This document shows, piece after piece, positions 12,020 to 19,756 of a stretch of DNA of 40,420 nucleotides; the stretch's first letter is position 1; each line of letters begins with the position of its first letter. The translations under genes were made by a program, and so were the position numbers. The stretch covers positions 1 through 40,420 of the IMG/VR virus record IMGVR_UViG_3300027985_000369; one strand, 5' to 3'. The notes beneath the pieces were generated by a model. It worked only from the letters and a program-made list of their open reading frames with translations. It had not been told where the DNA came from and made no database searches. The DNA is from a virus.

Positions 12020-13098
12020 ACGAACATTCCTCGCCTAACCAAAGTGGAAGCTTGACGCAGTCTTTTTCATCAACTACAGCGGTTTCTGTAGGCGTTGAGT
12101 CCGCATCATCTGCCGTCGCCGCCCAAGCAAAAGCCACTGTTGAAGCACGCTACATCATGGCGCTTCGCTCTCCGCGAAACTGGGACCAGGTTCGCCAAGA
12201 CATTCTGCGCGAATGCCGTCGCCCGTCTTTCGCAAATAACAAGAGTGCCTACTATCGCAAGCCAATTGGCCAGGGCGTCGAAGGACTTGGCATCCGTTTC
12301 GTTGAGGTTGCGTTTCGCTGCATGCGAAACGTGCTAATCGAATCTTCAATTGTATTCGAGGACGATACCAAGGAGATTCATCGCGTCACCATTACAGATT
12401 TGGAAAGCAACGTCACTTACCCGCTTGACGTTCGTGTGTCTCGCACTGTTGAGCGCTCAAAGCCCGAAGATGACGGATCGTACATTTCCGTCCGTAAAAA
12501 CAGCTACAACAAGAACGTCTATACCGTTCGCGCCAACGACGACGATCTTCTGAATAAGCGCGGAGCCCTCATTTCAAAGGCAATCCGCACGCTTGGGCTT
12601 CGCATCATCCCAGGAGATATGCAGGACGAGGCTGAAGCCATCATCAAGGAAGTGCGAATGAGCGACGCCGCGTCCGATCCTGACAAGAACCGCAAGATCC
12701 TCGCTGACCTGTTCGCTGAAATTGGCGTCAAGGCATCCCAGCTTGCCGAGTACCTAGGCCACGACCTGCAGGTATGTACGCCGAAAGAGATTGTCGAGCT
12801 AAAGGCAATTCACGGCGCAATTGCGAATGGCGAATCGACATGGATTGAGGTCATGGACAACAAGGCTCAACAGGGCGAGTCGACGAAACCAGGGTCTTCA
12901 GAAAAGCCTCTTCCTGCCATGAGTGCAGAAAAGTTCAACGAAGAGAGCCCGAAGTGGAAGGCGGCGATCAAGGACGGCAAGAGAACGTCGCAGCAAATCA
13001 TCGACACAATTTCAAGCAAATTTGCACTGACCGATGAGCAGAAATTCGCCATCGACGATCTATCTGAGCAGGTAAAACAAGAAGGAGATCAGCAATGA
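12016..13098 (+). CDS. Putative single-strand annealing protein
   Basis: A 360-residue protein with a Ser/Ala-rich start, a conserved core (EARYIMALRSPRNWDQVR, AYYRKPIGQGVEGLGIRFVE, then KRGALISKAIRTLGLRIIPG) and a carboxy region ending near KFAIDDLSEQVK. It is followed directly, with a four-base overlap, by the YqaJ exonuclease. Annealing proteins and exonucleases form such pairs in lambda (Beta/Exo) and RecT/RecE. The role is inferred from this context; it does not look like RecT, Erf or Rad52 by eye. A strong AAGGAGG site precedes the ATG. Confidence 0.7.
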   Translation: MNEHSSPNQSGSLTQSFSSTTAVSVGVESASSAVAAQAKATVEARYIMALRSPRNWDQVRQDILRECRRPSFANNKSAYYRKPIGQGVEGLGIRFVEVAFRCMRNVLIESSIVFEDDTKEIHRVTITDLESNVTYPLDVRVSRTVERSKPEDDGSYISVRKNSYNKNVYTVRANDDDLLNKRGALISKAIRTLGLRIIPGDMQDEAEAIIKEVRMSDAASDPDKNRKILADLFAEIGVKASQLAEYLGHDLQVCTPKEIVELKAIHGAIANGESTWIEVMDNKAQQGESTKPGSSEKPLPAMSAEKFNEESPKWKAAIKDGKRTSQQIIDTISSKFALTDEQKFAIDDLSEQVKQEGDQQ

Positions 13099-14783
13099 TT
13101 ACCCTGAAAGTAACTCAAGGAAGCCAGGAATGGCATGCCGCCAGAGCAAAATGCTTCAACGCCAGCGAAGCTCCGGCAATGATGGGAGTCAGTCCGTACA
13201 AGACCCGCTCTGCGCTAATCGCCGAGAAGGCGACCGGCATCGCTCAAGAGGTTGATGCCGCGACACAGGCCCGCTTTGACATGGGCCACGAAGTTGAGGA
13301 GCTGGCCCGTCCGCTGGTCCAGCAAATAATCGGCGAAGAGCTCTATCCGGTTGTGGCAACAGACGATAGCGGAAAGTATCTGGCCAGTTCTGACGGTGCC
13401 ACCATGCTGATGGATACCGGCTTTGAACACAAATCATGGAACGAAGGAATTGCTGCCGAGGTTCGGGAAGGAAATGTGCCGGAATCACACCGCTGGCAAC
13501 TTGATCACCAGTTCCTCGTCTTTGGCTTCGATAAAATCCTGTTTGTCGTCTCGAACGGCACCGCCGAAAAGATGGTTCACTGCTGGTACTACCCGCAGCC
13601 CGAACGCATCGCTGCGCTGATCGCCGGCTGGGAGCAGTTCGAAAAGGATGTCGCCGCCTACATTCCTGCCGAAGTAAAGCCGGCCGCCATTGCTGACGCC
13701 ATCGAAGACCTTCCTGCGCTGACTGTTTCGCTTGTCGGACAGGTTACGGCATCCAATCTTGAAACCTTCGAATCCGCCGTCAAGCGCCGCATTCAGGCGA
13801 TCAGTACCGACCTCCAGACCGATGCCGATTTCGTCAATGCCGACAAGATGGTTAAGTTCTTGGACGACGGCGAGAAGAAACTGGAACTGGTGAAGTCTCA
13901 GGCGCTGGCGCAGACGGCAAGCATCGATCAGCTTTTCCGCACCATCGACAGCCTCAAGGCAGAGATGAAGGCCAAGCGCTTGGCGCTCGACAAGCTTGTG
14001 AAGGCCGAGAAGGAAAACCGGAAGGCTGAGATTGTGCGCGATGCTGTCATGTCTATCAATAAACACTACTCTGATCTTTCTGTTCGCGTCGGATTTAAGA
14101 TGCCGGCATTCAATTCAAACTTCGGCGAAGCCATCAAAGGCCTGAAGTCGCTCGACAGCATGCGCGACAAGGTTTCAGTCGCCTTGGCAAACGCCAAAAT
14201 CGAAGCCAACGCCATCGCCGACAGGATCGACGCCAACCGCAAGACGGTCGAAGACATGAGCCTCTTCCCGGACTTCACCCAGGTCTGCACGAAGGCGCCG
14301 GAAGACTTCGCCGCTCTGCTGGCCATGCGCGTTGCACAGCGCAAGGAAGCCGAAGAAAAGCGTCTCGAAGCAGAGCGCGAGAAGATCCGCGCCGAAGAGC
14401 AGGCAAAGGCCCAACGCGAAGCAGAAGAACGCGCATCCGCAGAAAAGCGCGAAGCCGAAGCCAAGGCGGAAGCCGAGCAGGCAGAACGCAACCGCATTGC
14501 AGCCGAGGAAATCCGCAAGCTTGATGCAGAGCGCAAGGCTACTGCAACGGTTGAACTGCCTCAGCAAGCATTCACCGGACAGACCGTGAACCTCGGCCAG
14601 ATCAACTCAGCGCTTGGCTTCACGGTATCGGCAGACTTCCTGGCCTCGCTCGGCATGCTACCGGTGCGCCAAGAAAAGGCCGCAAAGCTCTACGACGCCA
14701 ACAAGTTCCCGATTATCTGCCGACTGATCCAAGAGCATCTGGCCAATGTGATGCTCAAGTCGATGGAACTGAAGGCTGCATGA
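13095..14783 (+). CDS. YqaJ-type viral recombinase/exonuclease with coiled-coil extension
   Basis: A 562-residue protein. Residues 9-130 carry the lambda-exonuclease/YqaJ fold: GSQEWHAAR, the ASEAPAMMGVSPY loop, GHEVEELA near 64-71, D100 and the ExK pair E111/K113, then the RWQLDHQFLV helix. The rest is a long helical extension with a strong coiled coil at about 410-490 (Glu, Ala and Arg repeats) and a final globular domain. Length is well above a minimal YqaJ nuclease. It probably resects DNA ends for the adjacent annealing protein. AAGGAG precedes the ATG. Confidence 0.88.
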   Translation: MITLKVTQGSQEWHAARAKCFNASEAPAMMGVSPYKTRSALIAEKATGIAQEVDAATQARFDMGHEVEELARPLVQQIIGEELYPVVATDDSGKYLASSDGATMLMDTGFEHKSWNEGIAAEVREGNVPESHRWQLDHQFLVFGFDKILFVVSNGTAEKMVHCWYYPQPERIAALIAGWEQFEKDVAAYIPAEVKPAAIADAIEDLPALTVSLVGQVTASNLETFESAVKRRIQAISTDLQTDADFVNADKMVKFLDDGEKKLELVKSQALAQTASIDQLFRTIDSLKAEMKAKRLALDKLVKAEKENRKAEIVRDAVMSINKHYSDLSVRVGFKMPAFNSNFGEAIKGLKSLDSMRDKVSVALANAKIEANAIADRIDANRKTVEDMSLFPDFTQVCTKAPEDFAALLAMRVAQRKEAEEKRLEAEREKIRAEEQAKAQREAEERASAEKREAEAKAEAEQAERNRIAAEEIRKLDAERKATATVELPQQAFTGQTVNLGQINSALGFTVSADFLASLGMLPVRQEKAAKLYDANKFPIICRLIQEHLANVMLKSMELKAA

Positions 14784-14880
14784 CGATCAACGGGGACAAA
14801 CGGCCGGCATCAAGTGGGTTTGCAGTATAGCCACCGGCCGCCCCACCTAACAACCAGTGTTTCTATGAAAAGGAAAGAGC
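14784..14880 (+). promoter_or_regulatory. Intergenic hairpin after the recombination genes
   Basis: The 97-base gap holds CGGCCGG paired with CCGGCCG around a 25-base loop (about 14801-14842), with no following T-run. It may stabilise the upstream mRNA end or influence the next gene. Confidence 0.35.
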
Positions 14881-15372
14881 ATGAAGATGGCAAAGGCCAG
14901 TACTGCCGACATGGAAATGGCGCTGAAACTTTGCAGCGCACTGGAAGCGATGGACCGCCGGTTTTTCCCCGAAGGAGCAGAAGGCGACAGCAACCCGGAA
15001 GATTTCGACCGGGACGACGACGAACACTGCGGCATGGCGCTGCGCCATGTGCTTGGCATTCTTGAGCGCGGCTCGATTAGCCGAGTGATCTGGGGCATGT
15101 ACGTGCTACTTGACCCGGAAAACAAGGTCGTTGATCCCGACGCTGACACTCTTGAAGAACACCCGGAAACGGTAGCTGCGAACGAAGACGCTGCGCGCTA
15201 CCGCTGGCTGCGCGCCAGGTTAATGGGTGCTGACTTTGACTGGAACGACAGCGGCACATCGGTACTGGTATTTGAGCTTCCGAAAGAGGCGCGGGTATCC
15301 GCGAACTGCGACAAGACCATTGACGACGCGATGGCACTGCTGTCGAACGATGGAGATAAGCGGGATGAGTGA
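14881..15372 (+). CDS. Acidic phage protein, unknown function
   Basis: A 163-residue acidic protein. The amino half includes an acidic run NPEDFDRDDDEHCG and the segment MYVLLDPENKVVDPD; the carboxy half contains NEDAARYRWLRARL, a motif common in small phage proteins, and ends DDAMALLSND. AAGGAAAGAG precedes the ATG. Function not known. Confidence 0.75.
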   Translation: MKMAKASTADMEMALKLCSALEAMDRRFFPEGAEGDSNPEDFDRDDDEHCGMALRHVLGILERGSISRVIWGMYVLLDPENKVVDPDADTLEEHPETVAANEDAARYRWLRARLMGADFDWNDSGTSVLVFELPKEARVSANCDKTIDDAMALLSNDGDKRDE

Positions 15373-15634
15373 AGCGCAGCGAAACGAGGCTCCGCTTGAC
15401 CGGCGTGTTCGCCGGCGGATCAAGACGTGGGTGCGTCCATTGGCAAAGATGCCTACATGGCAGGCGGTTGACTGGGTGCGCGAGTGCAAGCTGCGCACCC
15501 TGCGCAGTGCCGTTGCAGCAATGGAAGCATGCTCGCAGACCAACTGCTGGTGGGGCGACTACAACACCGCGCAGGCGTTGCTGCCGATCGCCCGCGAACG
15601 GCTGCCGGCGAACGCAGAGGCAAAGGGCGACTGA
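15365..15634 (+). CDS. Basic phage protein, unknown function
   Basis: An 89-residue basic protein, MSEAQRNEAPLDRRVRRRIK with a Trp-rich middle (KTWVRPLAKMPTWQAVDWV) and NCWWGDYNTAQALLPIAR. The start at 15365 overlaps the preceding gene by eight bases and follows GGAG. Upstream in-frame codons belong to the other frame. Function unknown. Confidence 0.7.
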   Translation: MSEAQRNEAPLDRRVRRRIKTWVRPLAKMPTWQAVDWVRECKLRTLRSAVAAMEACSQTNCWWGDYNTAQALLPIARERLPANAEAKGD

Positions 15635-15706
15635 CGGCGCAGCCGGCAGGCGTCCGCTTTCGCCGCCGGGTTCGGCGTCAGATTGAACGGGAAAAGGAAA
15701 GCCACG

Positions 15707-15964
15707 ATGAAACCAACAACGAGCATGTTTGCGACGGCTGAAGATTACAAGAAGGCGGTCGTCGAGCACCGCCTGAGGGAGCTGCAATCGCTTGGTGCCG
15801 GAGATGCCGACTGCGCCGAGTGCCTGGGCATGAATGTGCCGTCGATTGAGATTTGCAAGAAATGCATTGCTGACACGCCGGCATTCACCGAGTTGGTATG
15901 GCGCCTGATGCAACGCGCTGACCAGACGCCGAACGCCGCCTTAACCGAGCGCGGCGACCAGTGA
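15707..15964 (+). CDS. Small protein with two Cys pairs
   Basis: An 85-residue protein, MKPTTSMFATAEDYKKAVVE at the start, then CAECLGMNVPSIEICKKC, whose two C-x2-C pairs suggest a zinc-binding element. AAGGAAAG lies before the ATG. Function unknown. Confidence 0.7.
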   Translation: MKPTTSMFATAEDYKKAVVEHRLRELQSLGAGDADCAECLGMNVPSIEICKKCIADTPAFTELVWRLMQRADQTPNAALTERGDQ

Positions 15965-16039
15965 TTGATGAAACAACGGGCGTTTCACCGCGTCCGGTTG
16001 AATGGCACAGTTGGGCGTGACGCCCAGAAAGGAAAGATC

Positions 16040-16345
16040 ATGAATGTGCAAGACCAAGTGATGGCCGAATTAAGCCGAGCAACCGCCAAGTTTCCGACAT
16101 GGCCAACCGACCCGCTGCACGCACTGGCGGTGCTAGGTGAGGAGTTTGGCGAATTGACCAAGGCGATGCTGCAACACACCTACGAGCCGCATAAGGGCGT
16201 GACGCAGCAGGACATTCGAGACGAGGCTATCCAGACCGCCGCGATGGCGCTGCGCCTGGCAATGAGCCTTCCGTGCTACCAGTACCGGCAGGGGCCGCAG
16301 CACAGCCAAGGGAAAGACAACCTTCCAGATGACTACGAGGTTTGA
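16040..16345 (+). CDS. MazG-like nucleotide pyrophosphohydrolase
   Basis: A 101-residue all-helical protein fitting the MazG/PRA-PH superfamily, which hydrolyses nucleoside triphosphates to monophosphates. Visible motifs are EEFGELTKAM in the first core helix and DIRDEAIQTAAMALRL in the second, which would coordinate magnesium. Phage MazG proteins are thought to change nucleotide or ppGpp pools. The start at 16040 follows AAAGGAAAG; the frame is open further upstream without a start signal. Confidence 0.75.
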   Translation: MNVQDQVMAELSRATAKFPTWPTDPLHALAVLGEEFGELTKAMLQHTYEPHKGVTQQDIRDEAIQTAAMALRLAMSLPCYQYRQGPQHSQGKDNLPDDYEV

Positions 16346-16476
16346 CGCCCAACTCTAATTAAACGACACCATGTCGCATAACGTGTGAGCAATCGCCGTG
16401 ATCGGCCTTATTGCGAACGGTGCGCTTGACCTTATGGATCTGCGTCATTTCAGGAAAAGAGTGAGGTAAAAATAAC

Positions 16477-16740
16477 ATGAGCAACTACTACGCAGACGCA
16501 ATCAAAGTATTGGCCGACGACAAGACTGATTTTCGGGCATTGGCGTATGAAATTGCCAAGGCAAACCCGAAGGCGCTCGCATCGGCGGCGCGGCGCTTGG
16601 AATCTGGTTTCGGTTGGCAGCGTGAATGCCTGACGCTGATGCAAAGCGGATTGAAAATCGAGGCCATTAAGGCGTGCAGAGCGGCAACGAACATGAGCCT
16701 TGCTGATGCGAAGGCTGCGGTAGAAGCGCTGGCGCAATGA
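16477..16740 (+). CDS. Phage protein with L7/L12 C-terminal-like domain
   Basis: An 87-residue protein. Its carboxy half, LKIEAIKACRAATNMSLADA followed by KAAVEAL, strongly resembles the carboxy-terminal domain of ribosomal protein L7/L12 (IKxVRxxTGLGLKEAKxxVE). Small phage proteins with this module are known, function unclear. A GAGG site lies a little far from the ATG. Confidence 0.75.
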   Translation: MSNYYADAIKVLADDKTDFRALAYEIAKANPKALASAARRLESGFGWQRECLTLMQSGLKIEAIKACRAATNMSLADAKAAVEALAQ

Positions 16741-16783
16741 CGCCGAACTACGCGACAAAACGCGACACAAAGGAAATTCAGAT

Positions 16784-16906
16784 ATGTGGTTCAAGAATCT
16801 ACAAATCTACCGCCTGCCGGCCATTACTGAATCTCTTGGCGGGGAATTGATTGACTTGGCCGAGCAAGGTGGCGGCGCCGCCGGGCAGATGAAGGAGGCA
16901 GCATGA
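16784..16906 (+). CDS. RdgC N-terminal fragment-like mini-protein
   Basis: A 40-residue frame opening MWFKNLQIYRLPAITESLGG, which matches the amino terminus of RdgC, a ring-shaped DNA-binding protein of about 300 residues that modulates RecA. After about 15 residues the similarity fades and the frame ends at KEAA. AAAGGAAA lies before the ATG. Nothing else of RdgC is visible downstream; a 19-codon frame (16903-16962) and an unrelated gene follow. It is either a decayed rdgC or a retained short peptide. Confidence 0.6.
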   Translation: MWFKNLQIYRLPAITESLGGELIDLAEQGGGAAGQMKEAA

Positions 16907-16951
16907 GCGAAACCTTTGAACAGATGGCGCTGCAATGCAAGGAGAAACGAG

Positions 16952-17299
16952 ATGAACATTGAACAGATTGCGGTAGGCATCAAGGATGCGCACGGGCTGG
17001 ACATGTCGGACGAAGCGGCAATCACGTTGCTGCGTCATGCACTGTCGAAGCTGGCAGAGCAGGCCGGTAATCCGGCGGCGTGGTGGGCACCTAAAGCAGA
17101 GCAGTTTGCAATCATGGACAAGCCAGGGACGAGACCGTTTGCGAAGGCTTTTGAACCGCTCTACACCGAAACCCAACTCATCGCCGCGCAGCAGAAGGCG
17201 GCAGAGGCTTGTGCGAAGGTTTGTCAAAATAGCAAATGCGCATGGATTGCAGATGTGATGATCGCCATCCGAAACGGCGACTGGAGGAAATGCCTGTGA
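16952..17299 (+). CDS. Phage protein, unknown function
   Basis: A 115-residue protein starting MNIEQIAVGIKDAHGLDMSD. Mainly helical, with a typical phage phrase AITLLRHALSKLAEQ, a central AAWWAPKAEQFAI and a Cys-containing end (EACAKVCQNSKCAWIADVM). AAGGAG precedes the ATG. The stop overlaps the GTG start of the next gene. Confidence 0.7.
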   Translation: MNIEQIAVGIKDAHGLDMSDEAAITLLRHALSKLAEQAGNPAAWWAPKAEQFAIMDKPGTRPFAKAFEPLYTETQLIAAQQKAAEACAKVCQNSKCAWIADVMIAIRNGDWRKCL

Positions 17300-17934
17300 C
17301 CGACATAATTCCGCGACTGAAAGAGCCAGAAACGCACTATCCAGGCAATTTCGACACGCCAAAGCGTGCAAACGCAATGCTGTCGTGCTTGTGCCAAGAG
17401 GCTGCAGAAGAGATCGAATCACTGCGCCAGAAACTCGCAGGCCAGAATGAGTATTACGAGAATGTGATGCAGGATGGCGGTAATCGCATCAAAGCACTGC
17501 GCCAGCAACTCGCCGAGAAGAATGCGGAGATTGAGCGGTTGAAGTCGACGCCACCAGAGAAGCGCGAAGACCTGCGCTGCGTAATCAGCGACCTTTGCGA
17601 TCAGGTGCGCGAGCGTGACCAGCAACTCGCCGCCAGCCAAGCCCGCGAGCAGCAGTTGCGGGAGGCTTTATCAAAGTGTGAGTCAGTGCTTTATAACCGA
17701 GATCGTTTTGCCGACGATGTTGAAGCGCATAAGGCGGCAGTTATTGCCCTTTCCCTTCCGGCCGATACAACCGCCCTGCAATCAATGATCGCCAAGGCTG
17801 GCGAGGTGATGCTGGAGCGGTGTGCATCGGAGTTCAATCAGCAGCACGTTGAATACTTCGGCGACACGATTCAACTGGCAATCCGCACCATTCCAGCGGT
17901 CACCATCGAAGACCTGAAAGGCGGTGCAGCATGA
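17296..17934 (+). CDS. Coiled-coil phage protein, paralogue of 11301-11825
   Basis: A 212-residue protein starting with GTG (VTDIIPRLKEPETHYPG), which overlaps the previous stop as GTGA and has GGAGG eight bases upstream. Most of residues 20-130 is coiled coil (EEIESLRQKLAGQ, IKALRQQLAEKNAEIERLK). The carboxy unit SQAREQQLREAL ... TTALQSMIAKAGEVM ... IPAVTIEDLKG is shared with the gene at 11301-11825. Function unknown. Confidence 0.75.
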   Translation: MTDIIPRLKEPETHYPGNFDTPKRANAMLSCLCQEAAEEIESLRQKLAGQNEYYENVMQDGGNRIKALRQQLAEKNAEIERLKSTPPEKREDLRCVISDLCDQVRERDQQLAASQAREQQLREALSKCESVLYNRDRFADDVEAHKAAVIALSLPADTTALQSMIAKAGEVMLERCASEFNQQHVEYFGDTIQLAIRTIPAVTIEDLKGGAA

Positions 17935-18080
17935 AGCAAGGCATGCGCATCACCATCAACGCCGTTTCCTACACCGTCGATCTTGTCGGTCCGGTAACAA
18001 CGCTGCTTATCCGCGGCGATGGCGCGTTTGTTCATGCTTCGACGGCGGCGTTGAACACCATTGCCGCGGAAAAGGAGTGA
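17931..18080 (+). CDS. 49-residue phage protein
   Basis: A small gene, MKQGMRITINAVSYTVDLVG and a tail AALNTIAAEKE, beta-rich at the start. The ATG overlaps the preceding stop (ATGA) and the stop is four bases before the next ATG. Codon use matches the neighbours. Function unknown. Confidence 0.65.
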   Translation: MKQGMRITINAVSYTVDLVGPVTTLLIRGDGAFVHASTAALNTIAAEKE

Positions 18081-18084
18081 ATCT

Positions 18085-18534
18085 ATGGGAATGACTAGAG
18101 CACAATTAAGACACGCTTCGGCCTGCCAGCGATACAAGGAAGAAAGAAAAAAGCCGCCGACCAGAAAGCAGGCTAAGGCATGGCTGGCGCCGATCCGAAA
18201 TGCAATTGCAGAGATTCGTACCGGCGAGGTGGCGGCATTCCGCGGCTACCCAATCACGAGAATTCACCATGCAGATGATGATTTCGCGCGCATCGACCAT
18301 GCAATCAACGGATTCGTTGCGCTGATTGATCGGCTTATTCCGGACATCGACACTGGACCAATGAAGCGCATGTCGAAGAAGCTTGAGGCCGGCGTCTTGA
18401 TGACGCTTGAAGAAGTAGAAGAATGCTCCGCGCTGCTTTGTCGCGTCGAAGACAGGCTGATTAAAATCCCGCGAGAGACGCTGGTAGATGCGGCAAATAC
18501 GGAAATGATTCTGATCGAGCTTGAAAGAGACTGA
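18085..18534 (+). CDS. Phage protein, unknown function
   Basis: A 149-residue basic-start, helical protein (MGMTRAQLRHASACQRYKEE ...) with a later amphipathic part DHAINGFVALIDRLIPDIDTG and TLEEVEECSALLCRVEDRL. AAAGGAG lies seven bases before the ATG. It is the last gene of the rightward set and ends two bases from the convergent lysis operon. Confidence 0.75.
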   Translation: MGMTRAQLRHASACQRYKEERKKPPTRKQAKAWLAPIRNAIAEIRTGEVAAFRGYPITRIHHADDDFARIDHAINGFVALIDRLIPDIDTGPMKRMSKKLEAGVLMTLEEVEECSALLCRVEDRLIKIPRETLVDAANTEMILIELERD

Positions 18535-18535
18535 T

Positions 18536-18667
18536 TTATTTTTTCATGCCGTATATTCTCTGAATTAGAGACAACCACGACCAGCAGCAGTCCCGCCAGG
18601 CGATGAAGCACCGCACAGCCGGCCCGTGCGTCCGGCGGTATTCGGCAATGTCGGTAACCGTGCCCAT
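18536..18667 (-). CDS. 43-residue protein at the end of the lysis operon
   Basis: A short frame, MGTVTDIAEYRRTHGPAVRC with FIAWRDCCWSWLSLIQRIYG and a final MKK. The ATG overlaps the Rz1 stop by one base. The Trp- and Cys-rich second half may associate with a membrane. Its tight coupling to Rz1 supports a real gene. Function unknown. Confidence 0.6.
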   Translation of the reverse strand: MGTVTDIAEYRRTHGPAVRCFIAWRDCCWSWLSLIQRIYGMKK

Positions 18668-18927
18668 CACTCACTCCGGCCATCCGGCGCGGCAGGTAAC
18701 GGCATCGGCAAAATGTCCGTCAGCCGCATCCGCCACGCCTCTATATTCCGCGACGCACGCGTCGAATACGCCTCGGAGGGTGCGGGCTGAAGCAATGGCG
18801 GCTTCTCGGGTAGCGCCATCGAGGCGCCGGTCGAAATCGTCAATGGTGTCGCGCATCCGGCGATCAGCAGCGCCGGCAGAAGCACGCGCAGCGTCGCGCT
18901 CGGCCTGCAGTTTTTCGGCAGTTTCAT
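18667..18927 (-). CDS. Rz1: Rz1-like outer-membrane spanin lipoprotein
   Basis: An 86-residue protein with a signal peptide ending in the lipobox LLIAGC (Cys near residue 25) and a Pro-rich mature part (LPEKPPLLQPAPSE). It is encoded entirely inside the Rz gene in another frame, the arrangement seen in lambda Rz/Rz1. It would be anchored in the outer membrane and pair with Rz to disrupt that membrane at lysis. The mature region is longer than in lambda Rz1. Confidence 0.85.
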   Translation of the reverse strand: MKLPKNCRPSATLRVLLPALLIAGCATPLTISTGASMALPEKPPLLQPAPSEAYSTRASRNIEAWRMRLTDILPMPLPAAPDGRSE

Positions 18928-19159
18928 GGGCGTTCTCCATCCGTCTGAAATTGTTCATCTCGCGCAGGCGCTGGTCGGACTGCGCCTTTTCCTCAGCCGC
19001 CCGGTGCTCGGCCAGCGATCGCTCGTAGCCGATGCGCTGCTGCGCCGCGTTGTGACTGTTCCACCACCACAAGGCGGCCAGCACGGCAAACGCAACACCG
19101 GCCACCTTGAGCAATCCGGAATACCGCACCAGCACGGCTGGGATGGCCAGCGGGATCAT
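18671..19159 (-). CDS. Rz: Rz-like inner-membrane spanin
   Basis: A 162-residue protein with one amino-terminal membrane segment (GLLKVAGVAFAVLAALWWW) and a long charged, helical periplasmic part typical of i-spanins, ending with two Cys residues that could form disulphides. The ATG overlaps the endolysin stop. With the embedded Rz1 it forms the spanin complex for the last step of lysis in Gram-negative hosts. Confidence 0.85.
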   Translation of the reverse strand: MIPLAIPAVLVRYSGLLKVAGVAFAVLAALWWWNSHNAAQQRIGYERSLAEHRAAEEKAQSDQRLREMNNFRRMENAHETAEKLQAERDAARASAGAADRRMRDTIDDFDRRLDGATREAAIASARTLRGVFDACVAEYRGVADAADGHFADAVTCRAGWPE

Positions 19160-19644
19160 GACTCGTTCCTCGATACTGGCCAGGCCGCCGCCATTACCGG
19201 CAAGGCTGGGTTATCCGGCAGCGGAACGCCGGCCGGCCAGAAGAAACCAACCACCCGCGAACTTTCAAACGGCGCCATGCTCACCCGGTTGCCCTGGTTG
19301 CCACCCAACACCATCAGCAGGTTTGCCGGCGTCCGCCCGACCACGAACCCGACATGACCACCGCCCTGCCGCTCGAAAACAACGACGCAGCCCGGCACCG
19401 GAGAGCGCAAACGCACGCCCCACTCCGCCCAGGCCTTGGCCCGCATCCAGAACTTCGGCAACGGCAGGCCGGCGGCATCGATGCATGCGGCCACAAAGAC
19501 CCCGCACCACGGCGTTTCGTCGTCGTTCCACCAGGCCTTGAGCCGGTGCAGCAAACCCTGAATAACCGGGCTGTGTTTCGGCCCGGGAATCTCGGCAACG
19601 CCGATATGCCGCCTCGCCTCAACCATCCATTGCGCTTCGCTCAT
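19156..19644 (-). CDS. Endolysin-like cysteine peptidase (TIGR02594 type)
   Basis: A 162-residue protein of the TIGR02594/CHAP-NlpC type that cleaves peptidoglycan. Order of features: EARRHIGVAEIPGPKHSP, DDETPWCGVFVAAC with the probable catalytic Cys, PKFWMRAKAWAEWG, then GGGHVGFVVGR with the catalytic His and GGNQGNRVSMAPF. The start MSEAQW at 19644 follows GGAGG at seven bases; the longer frame upstream overlaps another gene. No signal peptide, so release should depend on the holin. Confidence 0.88.
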   Translation of the reverse strand: MSEAQWMVEARRHIGVAEIPGPKHSPVIQGLLHRLKAWWNDDETPWCGVFVAACIDAAGLPLPKFWMRAKAWAEWGVRLRSPVPGCVVVFERQGGGHVGFVVGRTPANLLMVLGGNQGNRVSMAPFESSRVVGFFWPAGVPLPDNPALPVMAAAWPVSRNES

Positions 19645-19754
19645 TGAATATCCTCCGGAAGTTTTCCCGCCTTCCGATGCCGGCAGCGGGTCGAATCCCA
19701 TGCGCCGACCACGGCGCAAACCAGACAGAAAACGACGATCAATCCAGTTTCCAT
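19641..19754 (-). CDS. 37-residue membrane peptide in lysis cassette
   Basis: A short frame METGLIVVFCLVCAVVGAWD followed by a basic tail. Residues 4-19 form one membrane segment. GGGGG lies before the ATG, and the stop overlaps the endolysin ATG. Position between holin and endolysin suggests a second holin or antiholin-type peptide; this is an inference. Confidence 0.6.
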   Translation of the reverse strand: METGLIVVFCLVCAVVGAWDSTRCRHRKAGKLPEDIQ

Positions 19755-19756
19755 CG

